36,195 nucleotides of DNA from Rhodocyclaceae bacterium (GTDB taxonomy: Bacteria > Pseudomonadota > Gammaproteobacteria > Burkholderiales > Rhodocyclaceae). The notes under the pieces were generated by a model. That model saw only the letters and a list, made by a program, of their open reading frames with translations. It did no database searches and was not told where the DNA came from. The first letter of the stretch is position 1; every line of letters starts with the position of its first letter. Below, one piece after another: positions 8,654 to 17,715 of the stretch. Location of the stretch: contig JANJTW010000096.1 in the NCBI GenBank assembly GCA_024710925.1, positions 1 through 36,195 on the forward strand, in the 5' to 3' direction. A program made the position numbers and the translations under genes.

Positions 8654-9255
8654 CGCGGGGTTCCCGTCGGCGGCGTGCGCAGCAGCATGTTCACCGCCGC
8701 CTCGGCCAGCGCGTCGACCGACAGCGCGCCGTCCGGCTTGTACCAGTGGCTGCTCCAGTTGAGCATGCCGAACAGCAGCAGGCGCACCGGCGGTGCCGCC
8801 GAGGCGAGCCGGCCTTCTGCCGCCAGCGCGTCGAGCGTCTGCTGCCACGGCACCTGGTAACGGTCGAAAGCGGCGGCGATCTCGCCACGTGCCTTGTCGT
8901 CGAGCGCGCGCGTCTCGCTGACCAGCAGCGGCGAGCGGCAGTCGCCTTCGAGCAGCGTGCCAAGGTGCGTGCGTACCAGCACGCGCAGCCGGCGCTCGGG
9001 TTCGGCGATGCCGTCGATCGCCGCCAGCAGGCGCTCGCGGCCGGCGTCCAGGCCTTCGATCATCGCCGCCTTCAACAGCGCCTGCTTGCTGCGGAAATGG
9101 TAGAACGGGCTGCCCGAGCGCATGCCGACGGCTTCGGCGATGTCGCGCGTGGTCGTCGCGGCGAAGCCTTTCTCGACGAACAGCCTGGCCGCTGCGCGCA
9201 GCAGGTCGGCGCGGCGGTTTTGCTCCAGCCCGGAGTCGCTCTTGCGGCGCGGCAT
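8650..9255 (-). CDS. TetR/AcrR-family transcriptional regulator
   Basis: This 201-residue protein has the TetR N-terminal helix-turn-helix at about residues 12-60, with the LFVEKGF and TTTRDIAEAVGMRSGSPFYHF signature; the remainder is the variable ligand-binding domain. It starts 3 nt after the fadH stop and overlaps the downstream hydrolase by 4 nt, so all three are one operon. The perfect palindrome in front of fadH (11339-11348) is a good candidate operator, giving negative autoregulation. The ligand is probably an acyl-CoA, by analogy with TetR proteins that sit in beta-oxidation operons (inference). Confidence 0.92.
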   Translation of the reverse strand: MPRRKSDSGLEQNRRADLLRAAARLFVEKGFAATTTRDIAEAVGMRSGSPFYHFRSKQALLKAAMIEGLDAGRERLLAAIDGIAEPERRLRVLVRTHLGTLLEGDCRSPLLVSETRALDDKARGEIAAAFDRYQVPWQQTLDALAAEGRLASAAPPVRLLLFGMLNWSSHWYKPDGALSVDALAEAAVNMLLRTPPTGTPR

Positions 9256-9258
9256 GGC

Positions 9259-11322
<2,064 letters not shown>

Positions 11323-11334
11323 TTAGTTATTAAG

Positions 11335-11350
11335 CAAGCAAGCGCTTGGT
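11335..11350. promoter_or_regulatory. Putative TetR operator upstream of fadH
   Basis: CAAGCGCTTG at 11339-11348 is a perfect 10-bp palindrome 40 nt upstream of the fadH start. Its surroundings fit the pattern A-n-CAAG-nn-CTTG-n-T reported for KstR2-type TetR repressors, and a further CAAG half lies at 11335-11338. The nearby AT-rich sequence is suited to a promoter. Assignment to the operon's own TetR is inference. Confidence 0.5.
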
Positions 11351-11398
11351 TATTTTTCCGGAAACGCTGACCGATTGCAAGCCGGGTGCCTGCCCGCG

Positions 11399-11863
11399 CT
11401 ACTCGACGGGTAATGCGCCCCGGTCGACGACGCGCCGCAGCACGAAGCTCGAATGCACGCCGGTGACGCCCTTGATGCGGGTGATGCGGTTGAGCAGCAG
11501 TTCTTGGTAGGCGTCCATGTCGCGGACGACCACCTTGAGCTGGTAGTCCGCCGCCTGCCCGGTGATCAGCAGGCATTCGAGGATTTCCGGGATGTCGGCG
11601 ACGGCCGCTTCGAAGGCGGTGAAGCGTTCCGGCGTGTGCTGGTCCATCGAAATGTGGATCAGCGCCATCAGCGACAGGCCCAGCGCGCGGGCGTCGAGTG
11701 CGGCGCGATAGCCGGTGATCAGGCCGGCCTCCTCCAGCGCGCGGACACGGCGCAGGCAGGGCGACGGCGAGAGGCCGATGCGCTCGGCCAGATCCTGGTT
11801 GCTGATGCGTCCTTCCTGCTGCAGGACGGCGAGAATCCGGCGGTCGTAGCGGTCGATTTCCAT
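11399..11863 (-). CDS. Lrp/AsnC-family transcriptional regulator
   Basis: This 154-residue protein has an N-terminal winged helix-turn-helix (LDRYDRR-like start, then ISNQDLAERIGLSPSPCLRRVRALEEAG at about residues 19-47) and a C-terminal ligand-binding RAM domain with the GxxDY-like segment TGQAADYQLKVVVRDMDAYQ. Lrp-type proteins bind amino acids and form octamers. The ATG at 11863 was chosen because the family normally starts two to five residues before the first helix; the longer frame runs into the intergenic palindrome. It is divergent from leuA, with a palindrome between the two genes, so leucine-linked control is plausible but unproven. Confidence 0.92.
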   Translation of the reverse strand: MEIDRYDRRILAVLQQEGRISNQDLAERIGLSPSPCLRRVRALEEAGLITGYRAALDARALGLSLMALIHISMDQHTPERFTAFEAAVADIPEILECLLITGQAADYQLKVVVRDMDAYQELLLNRITRIKGVTGVHSSFVLRRVVDRGALPVE

Positions 11864-11889
11864 GATGTTTTCTCTATCGGCTATGTTTG

Positions 11890-11902
11890 GCAATATTATT
11901 GC
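11890..11902. promoter_or_regulatory. Palindrome between the lrp-like gene and leuA
   Basis: GCAATA-T-TATTGC is an inverted repeat with perfect 6-bp arms, 27 nt upstream of the regulator start in an AT-rich stretch. Lrp/AsnC operators are AT-rich imperfect palindromes of this size, often autoregulatory. Position and composition support an operator, but this is inferred. Confidence 0.45.
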
Positions 11903-12036
11903 TAATGTTCGTTCTTGTGTGGAATGGTGTGCCAAGTCATGGCCGATATGAGCTTCATAACGCAAGCACATTTCGTGCGCTCCTGCGTACCATGGCTCCT
12001 GTCGATAACGCCACCGCCTGACTTCCGGAGCGCACC

Positions 12037-13734
12037 ATGCTGAAAGAACCTTCCGCCAAATACACGCCGTTCCCGCCGGTCCGCCTCGACGACCGGCAGT
12101 GGCCGGGCCGCACGATCGAGCGGGCGCCGGTGTGGATGAGCACCGACCTGCGCGACGGCAACCAGTCCCTGTTCGAGCCGATGAGCGCCGAGCGCAAGTT
12201 GCGCTTCTTTCACATGCTCTGCGCCGTCGGCTTCAAGGAGATCGAGGTGGCCTTCCCATCGGCGTCGCAGACCGATTTCGATTTCGTGCGGACGCTGATC
12301 GACGGTGGCCACATCCCGCAGGACGTGACGATTGAAGTGCTGACGCAGGCGCGCGAGCACCTCATCCGGCGGACGATGGATGCCCTGCGCGGCGCGCGCC
12401 GGGCCATCGTGCACGTCTATAACGCGACCTCGAAACCGTTCCGCGAGAACGTCTTCGGCATGAGCAAGGCGGAGGTGGTGGACATGGCGGTGGCGGCCGT
12501 CCGGCTCATCCGCAGTCTTGCCGACGAGCGCCCGGAAACCGAATGGGTGCTCGAATACAGCCCGGAAACCTTCACCGCCACCGAACTCGACTTCGCCCGC
12601 GAGGTCTGCGACGCCGTCACCGCGGCCTGGGGGGCGACGCCGCAGGACAAGGTGATCCTCAACCTGCCGACGACGGTCGAGGTGACCACGGCCAACGTCT
12701 ACGCCGACCAGATCGAATGGATGCACCGCCACCTTGCGCGGCGCGACAGCATCGTCCTCAGCGTGCATCCGCACAACGACCGCGGCACCGCCGTCGCCGC
12801 CGCCGAGCTGGCGCTGATGGCCGGCGCCGAGCGCGTCGAGGGCTGCCTGTTCGGCAACGGCGAGCGGACCGGCAACGTTGACCTCGTCACCCTCGCGCTC
12901 AACCTCTATACGCAGGGCGTCACGCCGGCGCTCGACTTTTCCGACATCAACGCCGTCGCGCGCATCGTCGAGGAATGCAACCAGCTGCCCATCCACCCGC
13001 GTCACCCGTACGTGGGGGATCTCGTGTTCACGGCCTTCTCCGGCTCCCACCAGGACGCCATCAAGAAGGGATTCGCTGCTCAAGAGGCTGGCGCCCCGTG
13101 GAACGTTCCCTACCTGCCGATCGACCCGGCCGACGTCGGCCGCAGCTACGACTCGGTGATCCGCGTCAACAGCCAGTCGGGCAAGGGCGGCATCGCCTAC
13201 CTGCTGGAGGCCGAGTACGGCATCGTCATGCCGCGCCGGCTGCAGGTCGAATTTTCCGGCGTCGTCCAGCGGCATGCCGATACGCACGGTGGCGAGGTCA
13301 GCGCCGCCGACATCTGGCGGCTGTTCGCGGCGAGCTACCTCGAGACGTCGGCGCCGGTACGCTATGTCGAGCATCGCCTGTTCGAGCACGGGAAGGCGCA
13401 GGGCATCCGCCTCACCGTCGAAGTCGATGGCATCAGCCGCCTGCTGACCGGCGAGGGGAACGGGCCGATCGACGCCGCCGTCGATGCGTTGCGCGGCATC
13501 GGCGCGGTATTGCAGGTGCGCAGCTACGAGGAGCGTTCGCTGGGGGGCAGTGCCGCCGGCGGCGACGCGCGTGCCGCCGCCTTTGTCGAGGTGACGCGGC
13601 CCGGCTGCGGCGAGGAGCGGTACGGCGTCGGCATCGACGCGAACATCGTCACGGCCTCGATCCGGGCGCTGTTGAGCGGACTCAATCGTCTCGGCGGGCA
13701 GGCCTTTGCCGGTGCCGGCGCGAAGGCCGCCTGA
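12037..13734 (+). CDS. leuA: 2-isopropylmalate synthase
   Basis: This 565-residue enzyme condenses acetyl-CoA with 2-oxoisovalerate, the committed step to leucine. The DRE-TIM barrel signature is near the start ([10 protein letters not shown], residues 35-44), and the metal-binding HPHND is at 244-248, followed by [16 protein letters not shown]. The C-terminal dimerisation/leucine-feedback domain spans about residues 430-560. The extended N-terminus and length match the long LeuA group known from actinobacteria and some betaproteobacteria rather than the E. coli-type enzyme. The start has GGAG at 12027-12030. No leucine leader peptide is seen upstream. It is divergent from an Lrp-type gene. 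Confidence 0.95.
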   Translation: MLKEPSAKYTPFPPVRLDDRQWPGRTIERAPVWMSTDLRDGNQSLFEPMSAERKLRFFHMLCAVGFKEIEVAFPSASQTDFDFVRTLIDGGHIPQDVTIEVLTQAREHLIRRTMDALRGARRAIVHVYNATSKPFRENVFGMSKAEVVDMAVAAVRLIRSLADERPETEWVLEYSPETFTATELDFAREVCDAVTAAWGATPQDKVILNLPTTVEVTTANVYADQIEWMHRHLARRDSIVLSVHPHNDRGTAVAAAELALMAGAERVEGCLFGNGERTGNVDLVTLALNLYTQGVTPALDFSDINAVARIVEECNQLPIHPRHPYVGDLVFTAFSGSHQDAIKKGFAAQEAGAPWNVPYLPIDPADVGRSYDSVIRVNSQSGKGGIAYLLEAEYGIVMPRRLQVEFSGVVQRHADTHGGEVSAADIWRLFAASYLETSAPVRYVEHRLFEHGKAQGIRLTVEVDGISRLLTGEGNGPIDAAVDALRGIGAVLQVRSYEERSLGGSAAGGDARAAAFVEVTRPGCGEERYGVGIDANIVTASIRALLSGLNRLGGQAFAGAGAKAA

Positions 13735-13749
13735 CGGCGCCGCGCCGGC

Positions 13750-13787
13750 AAAAAAAAACGGCGAGTCCCTTCCGTGAAGGCTCGCCG
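13750..13787 (-). terminator. Intrinsic terminator of the DUF1631 operon
   Basis: Read on the minus strand, a hairpin (outer stem CGGCGAG/CTCGCCG, inner stem CCTTC/GAAGG, positions 13759-13787) is followed by nine T residues (13758-13750). It lies about 40 nt after the stop of the 735-residue DUF1631 gene. A second GC hairpin (GGGCGCC/GGCGCCC, 13792-13813) sits between them. leuA on the other strand ends at 13734 and would meet the hairpin without a T-tract. Confidence 0.85.
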
Positions 13788-13828
13788 GAGGGGGCGCCAG
13801 GGGGACGGCGCCCAATGCAAGGGCAGGG

Positions 13829-16036
13829 TCAGGCGGCGTTGAGCGACTGCATCACGCCGTCGATGGCCCGATCGATCACCGAACGCTCGACGACGAGGCG
13901 GGCCCGGCCGTCCCGGATCTGGCGGGCGAGGGCTTCCGGAGAAATGGAGATCGCCCGGGCGGCGCGGTGGTTGGAGAAGACGAGGATGCCCTTCTGCGGG
14001 CTGACCCAGTTGAGGCGCTCGCGGGCGGCATGGCCGTCGGCGTCGACGAAGTCGACCCAGTCGCCGCGTTTCAGGTCGTGCACCTGTTCGAGCGCTTCGC
14101 GGTCGCGGGCGCGGCGCATCGGCGGCGCACCGACGAGCATCACGTCTTCAATGACGATGCCTTCCTCGACGCGGCGGGTGACGAGCAGATCGCCTTCGCC
14201 GGAATCGGCGGCCGCCTCCGTGCCCGCGGCGTCGGCAGCCGGCGCCGGCGATTCGTTGGCGCCCTTCAGGGCCGCCGCATGCAGTCCGACGAGCGCGTCG
14301 AAGAAGTCGCTGCGTGCCCCGGCGGCGATGCCGGTGCCGCTCAGCCCGGCATTGATCCGCGCCAGCAGCATCGGCAGCGCGCTGATCAGCCGCATGCGTT
14401 CGTCGCCGGCGCCCTTGGCGGCGACGCTCCAGACCAGCTGTTCGGCGACCTCGACCGCTTCCCGCCAGGCCGGTGCGTCCTCGCCATGGTGCAGTGCTTT
14501 CTGCCGCAGGACGACGGACCAGTGTTCGACAAGGAAGGCGCGGACGACCGCCGGCTGCGGCCGCTCGATGATCGGACGTAGTGCCGCCTGCGCCCGCTCC
14601 GCGGCCGCCTCCTCGGCTTCGCGGCGGACGGCGGCCTCGGCGGCGATGCCCAGGGTTTCTGCTTCCTCGGCTTCGTGCGCGGTGACGAAGGCTTCCAGCT
14701 CGGCAATCGCCTCGCTGAAGATTTCGACGTTGCTCTCGAATTCCTGCTGGATGCGGGCGACCGTCTGGCCGAGACGGCGGTGGAACGGATCGTTGTCGAC
14801 CGCATTGGCGCCCCAGTGCAGGGCGACACCGGCGATGCCGTCGAGGAAGCGGCGGGCCGGGTGCTGGCGGTTGGCGAAGAAGCTGTGGTCGAGCATCGCC
14901 ACCTTGAGCACCGGGATCTGCAGCTGGCCGATCAGCGATTTCACCGAGTCCGGTAGCTCGTCGTCGTTGAAAATGAAATCGAAGAGCATGGCGACGATGT
15001 CGATCGTCACCGACTCCAGTGCGCTGACTTGCTGCGCCGCCGCCGAGTCGCGGATGACGTGCACCTGGTTCAGGGCGACGCCGGCGGCGGGGTGCCATTC
15101 CGTGTGCTGGGCTTCATCGAGCGAGGCGAGGAAAGCATGGCTGACGCTCGCCGGCGATGGGGTGCCGATGGCTGCGAAGGCGGGGGCGACGGGCGCGCAT
15201 CGGGCCGCGGCCAGCCGCTGCAGCACGCCGACGATGCCGGCGGCTTCGTCCGTTGGGGTGTCTGCCGTTCCCGGCGGCAGCGCGCCGCTGCCGCCGTCCG
15301 CAGCGGTGGCGGCCGGCGCCGCCTCGCCGCGCCGGCCGGTATCCGTCCGCCGGTAGCTGCGCTTCAGGTCGCGCAGGATGCCGCGCTCGCCCAGCTCGGC
15401 GTTGATTTCGCGATAGCAGCCGGGGAGTGCCCGGTGCAGGTGGCGTTCGATGCGACGCAGCAGCAGCAGACGGCCGCCGGCATCGAGGCCGAGGGCTGCG
15501 CCGGCTTCGACCAGTGCCTGGCAAAGGTATTGCGGGGCGAGCGGGTTGCCGCCGGCGAGCGGGGTCTCCTGCCCGAGCAGGGCCGCCACGCGCCGATCGA
15601 GCGCATAGAGTTCCTCGTCGCAGGTTTCGGCGAGTTGCGCGGCAAACTCGCGAATGACGATGTGTTCGGAGAGGGCGTCGTCGTCGACCAGCTGCAAGCC
15701 CTCGAAATCGGGAAGTTCCAGCCGTTCGGCCGGCGCCGGTTGTGCCTTGCGGCGCTCGTCGGCGAAGGCGTGACGGAAGGCTTCGATGAACGGGGTCCAG
15801 TCGCGTTCGACGTCGTGACGCAGGTCGAGGTAGCGCGTCTGCAACGGGCGGTCGCGGGTGCCGTCGGCGAGGGTGAGCAGTTCCTCGGCGACCGCTCCGC
15901 GGATTTCCGCCAGCCACCGGCAGAGGCTGTCGCACAGGCGCTCGGTGCTCTCGGCGACGATGCGCATGCCCGGGCTGCGCTCGCCGGCGGCGGCGTTGAG
16001 GGAAACGATTTTTCTTGTTGTCGAGAGGTTGGCCAT
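13829..16036 (-). CDS. Full-length DUF1631 family protein
   Basis: This 735-residue protein belongs to the DUF1631 family (some members carry the erroneous label thymidine phosphorylase). It has no signal peptide or membrane segments and is mostly helical. Residues 1-230 form an N-terminal helical part, 230-290 a low-complexity Ala/Pro/Gly linker, and 300-600 the helical block with LFDFIFNDDELPD and HPARRFLD. An Ala/Glu-rich coiled-coil-like stretch is at about 440-480. The final 90 residues are a small beta-rich module (RERLNWVSPQKGILVFSN). That module looks a little like a degenerate PilZ barrel, but I see no RxxxR motif. The function is unknown. It follows its shorter paralogue by 8 nt and shares its riboswitch leader. 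Confidence 0.82.
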   Translation of the reverse strand: MANLSTTRKIVSLNAAAGERSPGMRIVAESTERLCDSLCRWLAEIRGAVAEELLTLADGTRDRPLQTRYLDLRHDVERDWTPFIEAFRHAFADERRKAQPAPAERLELPDFEGLQLVDDDALSEHIVIREFAAQLAETCDEELYALDRRVAALLGQETPLAGGNPLAPQYLCQALVEAGAALGLDAGGRLLLLRRIERHLHRALPGCYREINAELGERGILRDLKRSYRRTDTGRRGEAAPAATAADGGSGALPPGTADTPTDEAAGIVGVLQRLAAARCAPVAPAFAAIGTPSPASVSHAFLASLDEAQHTEWHPAAGVALNQVHVIRDSAAAQQVSALESVTIDIVAMLFDFIFNDDELPDSVKSLIGQLQIPVLKVAMLDHSFFANRQHPARRFLDGIAGVALHWGANAVDNDPFHRRLGQTVARIQQEFESNVEIFSEAIAELEAFVTAHEAEEAETLGIAAEAAVRREAEEAAAERAQAALRPIIERPQPAVVRAFLVEHWSVVLRQKALHHGEDAPAWREAVEVAEQLVWSVAAKGAGDERMRLISALPMLLARINAGLSGTGIAAGARSDFFDALVGLHAAALKGANESPAPAADAAGTEAAADSGEGDLLVTRRVEEGIVIEDVMLVGAPPMRRARDREALEQVHDLKRGDWVDFVDADGHAARERLNWVSPQKGILVFSNHRAARAISISPEALARQIRDGRARLVVERSVIDRAIDGVMQSLNAA

Positions 16037-16044
16037 GATGCCTC

Positions 16045-17337
16045 CTAAGCGGATTGCTTGCCCGTTTCGGTTCCGGCTTGGTCGAAGATCAGCGTCGCCG
16101 TTCCCTGGCGCACGCGTTCGGCGAGATCGTCGGGCGTGATCTGAATGGCCCGCTGCCTGTGGCTGTTCGAAAAAACGAGAAGGGCGCGCCGGGGGCTGAT
16201 CCAGGTGAGCCGTTCGCGCGAGAGGCTGCCGTCGTCATGGCGGAATTCCACCGCGTCGCCGCGCTGAAGCCGGGCGATGCCGTCGTCGGCATCCGCTTCG
16301 GTGCGGGTCGGCGCTGCCGCAACCGGCTCGATGCGAAGCATTGCGGCATGGACGTCGACCAGCGATTCGAAGAACGGCCGGCGTGCCTCGTCGGCGAGCT
16401 CGATCAGGTCCAGGCCACGGTTGAGCCGGGCGAGCAGCGGCGGGATCAGCGCGATCAGGCGGAAGCGGTCGGCTTCACCCTGCTTCGGTGCGAGGCTCCA
16501 GGCGAGATCCTCGATGGCGGCCAGCGCATCCTGCCAATGCGGGCTGGACTCGCCATGCGCTTCGGCGATGTGCTCGAGAACGTCGATCCAGTAGTCGGCG
16601 ACGAAGTCGCGCGCAATTTGCGGCAGTGGCCGTTCCAGGATGCTCCGCGCCGCCGCCTCGGCACGTGCCCATGCGTCCGTGTGCACCGGGGGCGCGCTAC
16701 CGCGAACGAAGCCGCGCAGATGCTCGTGGAGCATGGCGAAGGCAGCGCCGTTCGGCGCCAGTTCGTCGAGAACGGCGGTGAGGCCGCGCGCGAATTCGGC
16801 GGCGAAGGCCGCCGCGTCGCCGCCCCGTTCGTCGTGGGTCCTGGCGAGGCGGGCGATGTCGTTCAGCAGCAAGCGGGCGGGATGCTGCCAGTCGGCGAAG
16901 AATTCCGGCTCGCGCATCGCCAGCTGCAGTACTGGCAGCTGCGCGGCAAGCAGGGCTTTTCTGGTGTCGTCGGGGATTCCCGGAGCGTCCACGATGAAAC
17001 CGAACAGCATGTCGACGATGTCGACGGCGACACGCTCCACTGCCGCTGCCGGACGTGACGGCCAGGTGTCGGCGATCCGGCGCGTTGCCGGGCGCTTGCC
17101 GATCAGGTCGTCCAGGGAGCCGATGAAGATGCTGCTGAGCGCTGCGGCGTCGATCTCCGTGCGTCTCGCCGTCGCTTCGCGCGGCGGTGGCGGGGCCGCG
17201 TCCACGCAGTCGAGTCCGCGCCGTCGCGAGAGATTGAGGGCGTGCCTCTGTTCCCGCGCCGTACCGTCGGCGTTCGCCCGGTTGCCGGCATCGCCGGCGG
17301 TGAAGGGTATTACCTTGCCCGGCTCGTGCGTGCCCAT
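16045..17337 (-). CDS. Shortened DUF1631 paralogue, first gene after the c-di-GMP riboswitch
   Basis: This 430-residue protein is a paralogue of the downstream 735-residue DUF1631 protein. From about residue 65 it aligns with residues 300 to 715 of the longer protein: DIVDMLFGFIVDAPGIPD matches DIVAMLFDFIFNDDELPD, QHPARLLL matches QHPARRFL, and SRERLTWISPRRALLVFSN matches the beta-rich C-terminal module. It lacks the N-terminal helical part of about 290 residues and the final helix of the longer protein. The ATG at 17337 has an excellent CAGGAGG at 17345-17351. It is the first coding gene downstream of the GEMM-I aptamer. No catalytic motif is recognised; a scaffold or partner-binding role is possible (inference). 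Confidence 0.8.
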   Translation of the reverse strand: MGTHEPGKVIPFTAGDAGNRANADGTAREQRHALNLSRRRGLDCVDAAPPPPREATARRTEIDAAALSSIFIGSLDDLIGKRPATRRIADTWPSRPAAAVERVAVDIVDMLFGFIVDAPGIPDDTRKALLAAQLPVLQLAMREPEFFADWQHPARLLLNDIARLARTHDERGGDAAAFAAEFARGLTAVLDELAPNGAAFAMLHEHLRGFVRGSAPPVHTDAWARAEAAARSILERPLPQIARDFVADYWIDVLEHIAEAHGESSPHWQDALAAIEDLAWSLAPKQGEADRFRLIALIPPLLARLNRGLDLIELADEARRPFFESLVDVHAAMLRIEPVAAAPTRTEADADDGIARLQRGDAVEFRHDDGSLSRERLTWISPRRALLVFSNSHRQRAIQITPDDLAERVRQGTATLIFDQAGTETGKQSA

Positions 17338-17540
17338 GGTTCGTCCTCCTGGCGGCGGTCCGCAGAAACGGTTGCCGTCGCGAAAATACGCCGGGGTCCC
17401 GCGAAAGAAGTGCAGGCGCCGCTGACCAGGGGAGAATTGCCGGGGACGTCCGATTTCGCTGTCGACCGGGGCGCGGCGCCGGCGGTAAAGGCGGCCGGAA
17501 GCGTGCGCTGACAGAATGCGTTGTCCACATCAACCTCGTT
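17338..17540 (-). other. Leader between riboswitch aptamer and DUF1631 operon
   Basis: About 200 nt of 5' untranslated region. No clear hairpin with T-tract is visible, so control may be at translation or by Rho. A small frame with ATG at 17530-17528 is preceded by CGAGG, directly after the aptamer. It is noted as a possible leader ORF but not called as a gene. Confidence 0.4.
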
Positions 17541-17635
17541 ATCTGGTGGTCCCGCTACCGTGGCGGACGGGGGTCCGCTGTAGGCCGGTGACTTTGCGTC
17601 GCCATCTTTCGATGGGTTTGCCCTGTTTCAGAGAT
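17541..17635 (-). promoter_or_regulatory. GEMM-I cyclic-di-GMP riboswitch aptamer
   Basis: The minus strand carries all the conserved blocks of the class I cyclic-di-GMP riboswitch in order. GGGCAAACC is at 17623-17615. A CCATC-GAAA-GATGG tetraloop hairpin is at 17615-17602, followed by GACGCAAAG (17600-17592), CCGGCCTA (17588-17581), a variable hairpin GCGGAC/GTCCGC (17578-17563), and GGTAGCGGG (17559-17551). The ends ATCT (17635-17632) and AGAT (17544-17541) can close P1. Total length of about 95 nt is normal for the class. The GAAA tetraloop and its receptor arm are both present. It would sense cyclic di-GMP and regulate the DUF1631 operon; ON or OFF behaviour cannot be read from sequence. 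Confidence 0.93.
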
Positions 17636-17685
17636 CGGTGCGTTGCCCGTTGCAGGCTTGACGCGACCCGACCGTGGTTATCCTG

Positions 17686-17714
17686 ATTCCGTTAACGGAA
17701 TGCAGTCAGTTAAC
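17686..17714. promoter_or_regulatory. 16-bp palindrome and repeated GTTAAC upstream of the riboswitch
   Basis: ATTCCGTTAACGGAAT at 17686-17701 is a perfect 16-bp palindrome, and GTTAAC recurs at 17709-17714, 18 bp away centre to centre. It lies between the queG stop and the riboswitch, where the operon promoter must be, with a weak -10-like GATAAC just downstream on the minus strand. An operator for an unknown regulator is the likeliest explanation. Confidence 0.45.
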
Positions 17715-17715
17715 T

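Noticed and set aside
16697..17530. Minus-strand frame of about 277 residues starting at 17530 and overlapping the DUF1631 paralogue
   Set aside because: Arg/Pro-rich, no recognised domain, and most of it lies over a convincing gene in another phase. Only its start next to the riboswitch is kept as a weak observation.
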